A DNA stretch of 5,142 bases from Actinomycetota bacterium (GTDB taxonomy: Bacteria; Actinomycetota; Actinomycetes; Nanopelagicales; Nanopelagicaceae). The notes below the pieces were generated by a model. The model saw nothing but the letters and a program-made list of their open reading frames with translations, ran no database searches and was not told the origin of the DNA. Of this stretch, positions 1-5,142 are shown in pieces. Position 1 is the first letter of the stretch; each line of letters begins with the position of its first letter. A program made the translations under genes and the position numbers. The stretch covers positions 1 through 5,142 of the forward strand of contig WLQV01000092.1 of NCBI GenBank assembly GCA_009697555.1. Reading direction: 5' to 3'.

Positions 1-489
1 AGAGAGATCTGCAATGCCAGCCAGTGGCGCAGTGCCCAACGCAATTGCAGTGGCATAACAACCGGGATTGGCAATCCGGGTACTTGCTTTGATCTTCACT
101 CTCTGCCCCGGCAATTCAGGCAGACCATAAACCCAAGTACCTGCGTGCTCGCCGCCGTAATACTTCTGCCAACTCTGCGCAGAGTTCAATCTAAAGTCTG
201 CTCCTAAATCAACCACTTTGATCGATTCCGGCAGTTGGTTAATTAACTTCGCTGACTCGCCATGAGGCAGTGCAAAGAAGAGAAGATCACATTTACTTAA
301 GGATGGAATATCGATCGAGTCAAATTTTCTGCCCTGTAAAAATCCCAATTGAGGATGGACTGAAATGATCCCCTCGCCCGCATTCGAATGTGCAGCGATT
401 ACCTCAACTGAGAATTTTGGATGGCCGGCCAGCACCCGCAGCAGTTCCCCGCCTGAGTACCCGCTTGCCCCAACGACCCCGATTTTCAT
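1..489 (-). CDS. argC: N-acetyl-gamma-glutamyl-phosphate reductase, 5' part (runs off left edge)
   Basis: ArgC is the NADPH-dependent cytosolic enzyme that reduces N-acetylglutamyl-5-phosphate to the semialdehyde, the third step of arginine biosynthesis. The frame is open from an ATG at 489 to the window edge, giving 163 residues of a protein usually near 340-350, so about half is missing. It begins MKIGVVGASGYSGGELLR, the Rossmann nucleotide-binding motif GxxGxxG (Gly7, Gly10, Gly13) typical of ArgC. Further family signatures are HPQLG near residue 45, ALPHGES near 73-79, VDLGADFR near 93-100, and NPGCYAT with the probable catalytic cysteine at residue 144. The ATG is chosen because the Rossmann strand starts directly after it. 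The gene starts 47 bases after the pheT stop. Candidate ArgR operators and a leaderless promoter lie in that gap, so it probably heads its own arginine transcription unit; in Actinobacteria argJ, argB and argD usually follow, outside this window. I see no damage in the visible part. Confidence 0.96.
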   Translation of the reverse strand, partial: MKIGVVGASGYSGGELLRVLAGHPKFSVEVIAAHSNAGEGIISVHPQLGFLQGRKFDSIDIPSLSKCDLLFFALPHGESAKLINQLPESIKVVDLGADFRLNSAQSWQKYYGGEHAGTWVYGLPELPGQRVKIKASTRIANPGCYATAIALGTAPLAGIADLS

Positions 490-524
490 AGCCCTAGAGT
501 AACCCACTATGCATAATTATGCAA
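489..524 (-). promoter_or_regulatory. Putative leaderless argC promoter
   Basis: On the minus strand a TTGCAT at 519-524 (matching the TTG of a -35 element) is followed by a 17-base spacer and TACTCT at 496-501, which fits the TANNNT form of an actinobacterial -10. Exactly six bases (AGGGCT) separate it from the argC ATG, which would place transcription start on the A of the start codon, a leaderless mRNA. Leaderless starts are common in Actinobacteria. The -35 lies inside the strong ARG box, so a bound repressor would block RNA polymerase. An alternative -10-like CATAAT lies at 516-521 within the palindrome. The spacing is seen directly; promoter activity is inferred. Confidence 0.55.
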
Positions 525-525
525 T
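508..525 (-). promoter_or_regulatory. ArgR operator candidate (ARG box 1, strong)
   Basis: Positions 510-523 are a perfect 14-bp palindrome, TGCATAATTATGCA. Extended to 18 bases it matches the classical ARG box layout (WnTGAATWWWWATTCAnW) except for one symmetric change in each half, TGCAT replacing TGAAT. It lies about 20 bases upstream of the argC start, overlaps the putative -35, and precedes an arginine biosynthesis gene, which is where the arginine repressor normally acts. ArgR itself is not in the window. Identification rests on pattern and context. Confidence 0.75.
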
Positions 526-527
526 TA

Positions 528-545
528 GGCGTATTTTTATGCAGA
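528..545 (-). promoter_or_regulatory. ArgR operator candidate (ARG box 2, weaker)
   Basis: On the minus strand the 18 bases from 545 to 528 read TCTGCATAAAAATACGCC. The TGCATAA half-site is identical to that of the first box and the AT-rich centre is kept, but the second half is degraded. Only 2 bases separate it from box 1, so the centres are 20 bp apart, about two helical turns. This resembles the tandem ARG boxes known from enteric arg operators, where a hexameric ArgR binds a pair. The box overlaps the last codons and stop codon of pheT. Confidence 0.45.
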
Positions 546-3011
546 GCGTACTACGGCTCCATGGCGCTTGGCGGCGAGAGTGGCTGCCGTTTCGCGTAGT
601 GCCGAAACCTCGGCTGTAGTGAGAGTGCGATCGGCGGCACGAAACCGAAGCGTGAATGCGAGAGAGATCTTGCCCTCACCCAATTGGTCATAGCGATCAA
701 AGAGTTCAATCGATTCCAATAACTCCCCCGCACCTTCGCGCAGCGTGGCCATGACCTCTCCTGCCGCAACCGAACCATCAACTACTAGAGCTAAATCCTG
801 TACCGCAACTGGCATCGTTGTAATTGCCTGCGCCCGGATAACTCCAGTCTCGGGCAGAGCTGAAAGATTCACTACGAATGCACTGGCGCGCTCTGGCAAT
901 CCATGAGCAGCAATAATCCTTGGATGTAACTCACCGGCATGAGCAACAGCTTTGCCATTAACTTGCAGTTCGGCACAGCGCTCGGGATGCCACGGAGCAA
1001 AATCAGATCGAACCACTGTCGCAGTTAGCCCAGTGCTCTCAATAATTTTTAACGCAAAGCTAATTGCATCGCTCCAACTGTAATTTCGCTCCTTGCCTTG
1101 CCAGCCCTCTGCCTCAGCAGCGCCAACCAGAACACCGCCAACGTGTTGATGTTGTGGTGGAACTCCGGCATAAAGTTTCTTGATTACCGCTTCACTTGGA
1201 CGCACACTTGTACTTATTACCGGCGCCGCACTCTCTGCAATCGTCTTACGGAAAATTGAACCAATTTCAAAGAGACCAAAGCCTCTAGCACCGCGCCCCA
1301 AATTCCGCTCGGCAGCTTGCACTAAACCGGGAATCAAATGGGTGCGAAGTAATGGCGCATCATCGGCCATGGGATTTGCGATGCGATAAGTTGCGGCACG
1401 CTCTCCGGTGTAATTGAAGACCTTCATCGTTGCTTCGCTCACAAATGGATAAGTCTGAACTTCGTAGAGACCAAGATCGGCTAGTAGCGCTCCAACTTTG
1501 CGTTGGCGTGCTTGGGTCTGCGTCAGACCAGTACTTACTGGCCGCGGCGGCAAGAGAGATGGAATCGAATCAAAACCAATAGTTCGCGCGATCTCTTCTA
1601 CTAAATCAATAGCTTCCTCAAGATCAGGTCGCCACGATGGCACCGAAACTTTCAACTTCTTTCCCGCAGCGGCTACAACACCACAGCCCACTGATTTAAG
1701 CTGCTTTGAAACCGTGGCGCTAGTAATCGCATAACCCAAGATCTCTCCTGGAAATTGCGGATCTAAAAGAATGCTCCGTTTTGCTGGAACTTTCCCGGCA
1801 GTGGCTACCCCCACATAATCTGCGCCGCCAAGATCTACCAGCAGCGATGTGGCACGCAACGAGGCGATCTCTGCCAACTCTGGATCCACTCCCCGCTCGA
1901 AGCGACGAGAGGCCTCAGTAGAGAGCTTGTGGTTGCGTGCATTCTTTGCGATTGCAACTGAGTTAAATCGAATCGCTTCAATCGCTAGCGCAGTGGTCGA
2001 TTCAGTAACTTCGGAATCTAAACCACCCATAGTTCCGGCTAATGCCAACACCTTCTTATCGTCAGAGATAAGCAGATCAGCCGCGGTAACAGTCCGCTCT
2101 TGTCCATCGAGGGTGGCAAATTTTGTCGCTTTACTTGCCCGCGAAACTTTCAAAGTGCCAGCAATTTTTGCCGCATCAAATGCGTGCAGTGGCTGTCCTA
2201 GCTCCAACATTACATAGTTGGTGACATCAACGGCTAACGAGATGGAGCGCATTCCACATTTCTCAATCCGGCGTCGAAGCCAGAGTGGTGAAGCTGCCTT
2301 TGGATCGAAATTAGCAAGTGTGCGTAGATACATCACATCGGCATCTTTGCCGTCAGAAATTTTAGCTTTAACAACCTTGCCCGCACTTGCCTTAGCGCGC
2401 AGCTTTGCCGCCTTCGCAGTAAGTGCTGGATCGATGTATTTAACGGCGAATGCGCCGGCAATCTCTCGTGCCAATCCGCGAATCGATAGCGCATAACCAC
2501 GATCAGGATTTACTGCAATATCAAAGATCACATCATTGAGTTCTAATACTTCGAAGGCGTCATCGCCAATTTTTGCCGCACCCTTAGCCAGGGTCAGGAT
2601 TCCTTCACTCTCATCGCTCAAACCGAGTTCTTTAGTTGAACAGATCATGCCATTGCTTGTTTTTCCATAAGTCTCACGAGCAGAGATTGCAAAGCCGCCA
2701 GGCAACACTGAACCAGGCAGCGCCACCACAACTAGATCGCCCACCACGAAATTTGTGGCACCGCAGATGACAAATCGTGGCTTCTTCTCTTTGCAATCGA
2801 GTTCTACATAGCGAATCGGCTTCTTGAACTCAGTGATCTCTTCAATTGACTTCACTTTTCCAATAACGATTGGGCCAGTGATCTCTTTGCCGGTGACGGT
2901 AAATCCTTCAACTTCAAAACCCACACGCACAAAGGCATCAGAGATCTTCTCAGGCGTTGCACTCTTTGGAAGTGCAGCGAATTCTTGCAACCATGAAAGT
3001 GGAACTAACAT
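537..3011 (-). CDS. pheT: Phenylalanine--tRNA ligase, beta subunit
   Basis: This is the large subunit of cytosolic phenylalanyl-tRNA synthetase (alpha2beta2), which binds tRNA-Phe and proofreads misacylated Tyr-tRNA-Phe. It has 824 residues, normal for the full-length bacterial form. Domains in order: the N-terminal segment starting MLVPLSWLQEF; an OB-fold tRNA-binding domain at about 42-155; the B3/B4 editing domain at about 225-400, with VDVTNY (261-266), GQPLHAFD (272-279) and HKLSTEASRRFERGVDP (361-377), where His276 and Glu345 are candidate editing-site residues by position; a B5 domain at about 410-482 ending in RPDLEEAIDLVEEIAR, with acidic residues suited to metal binding; a catalytic-like core at about 490-720; and a C-terminal FDX-ACB anticodon-binding domain at about 730-824. 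The ATG directly follows the pheS stop (TAAATG), and a GGAAG 10 bases upstream can serve as ribosome site, so translation is probably coupled to pheS. The C-terminal codons overlap ARG box 2. No truncation or frameshift is visible. Confidence 0.98.
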   Translation of the reverse strand: MLVPLSWLQEFAALPKSATPEKISDAFVRVGFEVEGFTVTGKEITGPIVIGKVKSIEEITEFKKPIRYVELDCKEKKPRFVICGATNFVVGDLVVVALPGSVLPGGFAISARETYGKTSNGMICSTKELGLSDESEGILTLAKGAAKIGDDAFEVLELNDVIFDIAVNPDRGYALSIRGLAREIAGAFAVKYIDPALTAKAAKLRAKASAGKVVKAKISDGKDADVMYLRTLANFDPKAASPLWLRRRIEKCGMRSISLAVDVTNYVMLELGQPLHAFDAAKIAGTLKVSRASKATKFATLDGQERTVTAADLLISDDKKVLALAGTMGGLDSEVTESTTALAIEAIRFNSVAIAKNARNHKLSTEASRRFERGVDPELAEIASLRATSLLVDLGGADYVGVATAGKVPAKRSILLDPQFPGEILGYAITSATVSKQLKSVGCGVVAAAGKKLKVSVPSWRPDLEEAIDLVEEIARTIGFDSIPSLLPPRPVSTGLTQTQARQRKVGALLADLGLYEVQTYPFVSEATMKVFNYTGERAATYRIANPMADDAPLLRTHLIPGLVQAAERNLGRGARGFGLFEIGSIFRKTIAESAAPVISTSVRPSEAVIKKLYAGVPPQHQHVGGVLVGAAEAEGWQGKERNYSWSDAISFALKIIESTGLTATVVRSDFAPWHPERCAELQVNGKAVAHAGELHPRIIAAHGLPERASAFVVNLSALPETGVIRAQAITTMPVAVQDLALVVDGSVAAGEVMATLREGAGELLESIELFDRYDQLGEGKISLAFTLRFRAADRTLTTAEVSALRETAATLAAKRHGAVVRSA

Positions 3012-3026
3012 TTAGATACCACTTCC
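2995..3026 (-). promoter_or_regulatory. pheS-pheT junction hairpin with embedded RBS and start codon
   Basis: In the minus-strand mRNA, GGAAGTGG (3019-3026) can pair with CCACTTTC (2995-3002), 8 pairs with one G-U. Inside, CTAA and TTAG can pair around a three-base ATG loop. The GGAAG at 3022-3026, 10 bases from the pheT ATG, is the likely ribosome binding site and would be held in the stem, while the pheS TAA and the pheT ATG lie inside the hairpin. A ribosome finishing pheS would open it, so it may enforce translational coupling. Pairing is seen directly; the role is inferred, and the stem is modest. Confidence 0.4.
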
Positions 3027-4019
3027 AAATTGAGCTGAGAAGCGCAGATCGCCCTCAACAATGTCATGCATGTCAGTAATTCCGTGGCGCACCATAAGTG
3101 TGCGCTCTAGCCCCATGCCAAATGCAAAGCCAGTAAAGATTGAAGTATCTACGCCGCAGGATTGCAGAACTTTAGGATTGACCATTCCGCAGCCGCCCCA
3201 TTCAATCCAGCGACCATTGAAGAAGACATCAACTTCGGCGCTCGGTTCAGTGAATGGGAAGAAAGAGGGACGAAGTCGAGTCTTGGCCTCATCACCAAAC
3301 ATTTTGCGCGCAAAGGAATCGAGAGTTCCTTTGAGATGAGCCATTGTTATCCCGCGATCGACAACTAAGCCTTCAACTTGATGAAATACCGGTGTGTGAG
3401 TGGCATCTAATTCATCGGCCCGAAAGGTGCGGCCAGGACAGATCACGTAAATCGGCGGCTTCTGCGCCAACATAGTGCGCACTTGAACTGGTGAGGTATG
3501 AGTACGTAGCACTAAACCTGATTCAAGTGGTTCAATGAAGAATGTATCTTGCATGGTGCGAGCGGGGTGATCGGCAGGAATATTGAGTGCATCAAAGTTC
3601 AACCACTGCGCTTCTAACTCTGGACCTTCGGCAATTGAGTAACCTTGGCCGATAAAGAAATCTGAGATCTCATTCTTGATAATTGTGATGGGATGCAAGC
3701 CGCCGAGTTTGCTGCGATGTGGCGGCAAAGTGACATCGACTCGCTCTTGAACTAAGAGGACTGAATCGCGTTCAATTTCTAAAGCGCTGGTGCGGGCCTC
3801 AAGGCTTGCATTGATTTTGCCGCGCGCATCTCCGATAATTTTGCCAAGTACTGCGCGCTCATCGGCTGGCAGCGTTCCTAAGCTACGACTTGCACCAGAG
3901 ATTGGTGACTTATCCCCCGCATGAGCAAGGCGCGCACTCTTTAACTCTTCTAAGTTTTGGGCTGACGCAAATGCCGAGATTGCCTGGTTTACCCAGTTAT
4001 CTATCTCTGCAATCTCCAC
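3012..4019 (-). CDS. pheS: Phenylalanine--tRNA ligase, alpha subunit
   Basis: This is the catalytic subunit of phenylalanyl-tRNA synthetase, a class II enzyme that activates phenylalanine with ATP and charges tRNA-Phe as part of alpha2beta2. It has 335 residues, a normal length. An N-terminal helical region (about 1-100), expected to form the tRNA-contacting coiled coil, precedes the class II core. Core signatures are GLHPIT (107-112), GYSIAEGPE (126-134, motif 1 region), GRTFRADELDATHTPVFHQ (196-214, motif 2), FTEPSAEVDV (256-265), WGGCGMVNP (274-282) and GFAFGMGLER (297-306, motif 3). Ala299 lines up with E. coli Ala294 of the phenylalanine pocket, so normal specificity is expected. The start is a GTG: an in-frame TAG lies nine bases upstream and no better start follows closely. 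There is no clear Shine-Dalgarno, but a TANNNT lies six bases before the GTG, consistent with a leaderless message. It directly abuts pheT. Confidence 0.98.
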   Translation of the reverse strand: MEIAEIDNWVNQAISAFASAQNLEELKSARLAHAGDKSPISGASRSLGTLPADERAVLGKIIGDARGKINASLEARTSALEIERDSVLLVQERVDVTLPPHRSKLGGLHPITIIKNEISDFFIGQGYSIAEGPELEAQWLNFDALNIPADHPARTMQDTFFIEPLESGLVLRTHTSPVQVRTMLAQKPPIYVICPGRTFRADELDATHTPVFHQVEGLVVDRGITMAHLKGTLDSFARKMFGDEAKTRLRPSFFPFTEPSAEVDVFFNGRWIEWGGCGMVNPKVLQSCGVDTSIFTGFAFGMGLERTLMVRHGITDMHDIVEGDLRFSAQFGSGI

Positions 4020-4031
4020 CTGCGAAGTCTA
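4019..4031 (-). promoter_or_regulatory. Putative leaderless pheS promoter (-10 element)
   Basis: TAGACT at 4026-4031 on the minus strand fits TANNNT and is followed by exactly six bases (TCGCAG) and then the pheS GTG, so transcription would start at or next to the start codon. This is the same geometry as at argC. No convincing -35 is found at 16-18 bases, which is common for actinobacterial promoters but lowers confidence. It lies in the 41-base gap after the methyltransferase gene, where no other ribosome binding site explains pheS initiation. Confidence 0.42.
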
Positions 4032-4060
4032 ACGGCAGAGCCCTGCAATTCGGGTGAGGT

Positions 4061-4843
4061 TTATTGCCCAATCGCATACATCACGATGGCGGCGGCAACT
4101 GAAAGGTTCAAACTCTCGGTCTGGCCCTCCATTGGGATTGCCACGGATTGCACTCGATTGCTCGCTAATTCCTGCGATAAATCTTTGAGTCCTTGCGCCT
4201 CATTACCAAAAATCCAGAGTGCGCTTTTCGCATCGGCTACATCGGAGAGCGCAAGATCGCCATCACCCATCAGCGCGTAGCGCGCATAATCTGGAAATGC
4301 AGTGATGAGATCGCTCAATGAAACATCTTCAAAAAGTGGCAAGTGCCAATGCGATCCGGCCGCGGAGCGAATTACTTTAGGTGAGAATAAATCAACGCTA
4401 TCTGGTGAGGTAATGACCGCTGAAATTCCTAGGGCCTGGGCGGTGCGAATAATAGTTCCGGCATTTCCTGGATCTTGAATTCGATACAGGTAGATTACGC
4501 TGCCCTTGCCCTTTATCTCACTCATCTTCCATGACGGATAAGTGCAGATTGCCAAGATTCCCTGCGGTGTGACGGTATCTGCCATCGCTTTCATAACGCC
4601 ATCAGTGACTTCTTCCACTGCGACGCCGGCAAGATTAATTCCATCTTCCACTAACTTTGCCATTCCACTTTCGGTGGCATAGAGCGTGCGAATTTGCGGA
4701 CCTGTTCTGCTTTCTAGAGCCTCGCGTACCGATTGCAAACCTTCAGCCACGAACTCGTGTTTTGCTCTGCGTTCGCGCGCACCCCGAGATGAAAGAAGAG
4801 CCTTCACTCTCCCGATGTGGGGAGAATGAAGGCTCTCGATCAT
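4061..4843 (-). CDS. SpoU/TrmH-family RNA 2'-O-ribose methyltransferase
   Basis: A SAM-dependent SPOUT-class enzyme that probably methylates a ribose 2'-OH in rRNA or tRNA; the exact target cannot be read from sequence. It has 260 residues, typical of the family. An N-terminal substrate-binding domain (about 24-100, with FVAEGLQSVREAL) is followed by the SPOUT knot domain with all three motifs: DPGNAGTIIRTAQALG (124-139, Asn127 and Arg133), IFGNEAQGL (211-219, Glu215), and IPMEGQTESLNLSVAAAIV (236-254, Asn246). The ATG at 4843 is favoured because the N-terminus (SLHSPHIGRVKAL) resembles the usual S-x-x-N-x-R-V-K start of this family and an AGGA precedes it. The gene starts 12 bases after rplT and ends 41 bases before pheS, a position where actinobacterial genomes commonly carry this family. 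Its first codons lie in a strong inverted repeat, so expression may be attenuated relative to the ribosomal protein genes. Product databases may call it RlmB-like, TsnR-like or simply 23S rRNA methyltransferase. Confidence 0.93.
   Translation of the reverse strand: MIESLHSPHIGRVKALLSSRGARERRAKHEFVAEGLQSVREALESRTGPQIRTLYATESGMAKLVEDGINLAGVAVEEVTDGVMKAMADTVTPQGILAICTYPSWKMSEIKGKGSVIYLYRIQDPGNAGTIIRTAQALGISAVITSPDSVDLFSPKVIRSAAGSHWHLPLFEDVSLSDLITAFPDYARYALMGDGDLALSDVADAKSALWIFGNEAQGLKDLSQELASNRVQSVAIPMEGQTESLNLSVAAAIVMYAIGQ
4797..4836 (-). other. 17-bp inverted repeat (hairpin) at the 5' end of the methyltransferase gene; possible terminator or attenuator
   Basis: On the minus strand the arms AGAGCCTTCATTCTCCC and GGGAGAGTGAAGGCTCT flank a six-base CACATC loop. 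All 17 positions pair in RNA, with a single U-G wobble. The repeat covers roughly bases 8-47 of the methyltransferase reading frame and lies about 20 bases after the rplT stop. The following bases, TCTTTCAT, are only moderately T-rich. It could be an intrinsic terminator or attenuator of the upstream ribosomal protein transcript, an RNase processing site, or a translational brake on the methyltransferase. The structure is certain; the function is inferred. Confidence 0.6.
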
Positions 4844-4847
4844 AGGA

Positions 4848-4851
4848 TCCT
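4848..4851 (-). promoter_or_regulatory. Ribosome binding site of the methyltransferase gene
   Basis: AGGA on the minus strand lies four bases before the ATG at 4843 and supports that start over the GTG twelve codons further in. It is part of a 10-bp palindrome TAGGATCCTA (4843-4852). The spacing is shorter than optimal, so initiation may be modest. Confidence 0.5.
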
Positions 4852-4855
4852 AAAT

Positions 4856-5142
4856 TTAAGCTGAAACTAAGTTCTTGCGTGCAACTTCTACAAGTACTTT
4901 AAAAGTCTCTGGCTCATTTGTTGCCAATTCAGAGAGGACGCGGCGATCAACTTCAACACCAGCTGCCTTCAACCCTTGGATGAAGCGGTTGTAAGTCAGT
5001 CCATTCTCACGGGCTGCAGCATTGATGCGCTGAATCCAGAGCTGACGGAAATCACCCTTCTTATCTTTGCGATCATTGAAGGCATAGATCATCGAGTGAG
5101 TGAGTTGCTCTTTTGCTTTCGCGTAGAGACGTGAACGTTGTC
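4856..5142 (-). CDS. rplT: 50S ribosomal protein L20, C-terminal part (runs off right edge)
   Basis: L20 is an early-assembly protein of the large ribosomal subunit that binds 23S rRNA. The open frame continues past the right edge: 94 residues plus a TAA stop are visible, against about 117-128 for the family, so the first 25-30 residues and the true start lie outside. Visible hallmarks from the edge inward are [16 protein letters not shown], then [34 protein letters not shown] and [14 protein letters not shown], all standard L20 blocks; the many Lys and Arg residues fit rRNA binding. The methionine at 5092 is internal and not the start, because conserved L20 sequence continues upstream of it. 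The gene normally lies after infC and rpmI, and in other bacteria L20 represses its own operon; that leader would be outside the window. The methyltransferase gene starts 12 bases after the stop. Confidence 0.97.
   Translation of the reverse strand, partial: QRSRLYAKAKEQLTHSMIYAFNDRKDKKGDFRQLWIQRINAAARENGLTYNRFIQGLKAAGVEVDRRVLSELATNEPETFKVLVEVARKNLVSA

Noticed and set aside
423..430. GGCCGGCC palindrome in argC
   Set aside because: It encodes an ordinary part of the N-terminal domain (LAGH), and short GC palindromes arise by chance; there is no regulatory context.
516..521. CATAAT as the -10 element of argC
   Set aside because: It resembles TATAAT but is part of the palindrome, and no good -35 lies upstream; the TACTCT arrangement has better spacing on both sides. 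Kept only as an alternative.
661..670. AGAGAGATCT repeated at 1-10 and 661-670
   Set aside because: The two copies fall in different coding contexts (argC and pheT), are only ten bases long and have no flanking similarity, so this is coincidence.
551..781. 76-codon open frame on the minus strand inside pheT in another frame
   Set aside because: It overlaps the conserved FDX-ACB domain of pheT and its protein is arginine-rich and featureless, typical of an out-of-frame shadow.
1849..2217. Open frame of 122 codons on the plus strand, and several shorter ones at 1180-1389, 1498-1734, 2218-2496 and 3061-3339
   Set aside because: All lie antisense to the clearly conserved pheT or pheS, show no recognisable domain or ribosome site, and are expected by chance opposite codon-biased genes.
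4035..4046. Small inverted repeat GCAG-GGCT-CTGC between the methyltransferase gene and pheS, considered as a terminator
   Set aside because: The stem has only four pairs and no T-rich tract follows, so it is not a credible terminator.
4805..4807. Alternative GTG start for the methyltransferase, twelve codons in
   Set aside because: It lies inside the right arm of the hairpin, and the residues before it (SLHSPHIGR) fit the usual family N-terminus; the ATG at 4843 also has an AGGA. It remains a minor possibility.
5090..5092. ATG that could be read as the start of a 78-residue protein
   Set aside because: Conserved L20 sequence ([16 protein letters not shown]) continues in frame upstream to the window edge, so this methionine is internal.

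Overview
The window is a compact, entirely minus-strand stretch of bacterial chromosome with conserved housekeeping genes and no mobile, viral or defence content. Read in the direction of transcription (right to left) it carries the 3' part of rplT (ribosomal protein L20), a SpoU/TrmH-family RNA 2'-O-ribose methyltransferase, pheS, pheT, and the 5' part of argC. This order (rplT, methyltransferase, pheS, pheT, then the arginine cluster starting with argC) is typical of Actinobacteria. The base composition is near 50% GC by eye, far below Streptomyces-like levels. Together with very short intergenic gaps, this suggests a streamlined aquatic actinobacterium, for example the freshwater acI group (Nanopelagicales: Planktophila/Nanopelagicus-like). 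The lineage is inferred from synteny, protein style and composition; no search was run.

Layout: rplT runs off the right edge (4856-5142, N-terminus missing). After 12 bases comes the methyltransferase (4061-4843). Its first codons contain a 40-nt near-perfect inverted repeat (4797-4836, 17-bp stem), the most striking non-coding structure here. A 41-base gap follows, holding a candidate leaderless promoter for pheS (GTG start at 4019). The pheS stop and pheT start abut with no base between them (TAAATG), and the junction can fold so that the pheT start sits in the apical loop. After pheT (537-3011), a 47-base gap holds a perfect 14-bp palindrome resembling an ArgR operator (ARG box). A second, weaker box lies 2 bases away over the pheT stop codon, and a putative leaderless argC promoter has its -35 region inside the strong box. 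argC then runs off the left edge (1-489). No stretch longer than 300 bases lacks a gene.

How it works together: PheS and PheT form the alpha2beta2 phenylalanyl-tRNA synthetase and are probably made in matched amounts by translational coupling. L20 and the methyltransferase belong to ribosome assembly and RNA modification. ArgC begins the arginine biosynthesis cluster, which appears to be insulated from pheST by its own arginine-responsive promoter. The regulatory sites suggest that this apparently continuous gene string is divided into at least three control units: the ribosomal protein genes with or without the methyltransferase, pheST, and arg. No new multi-gene system is visible; the points of interest are regulatory.
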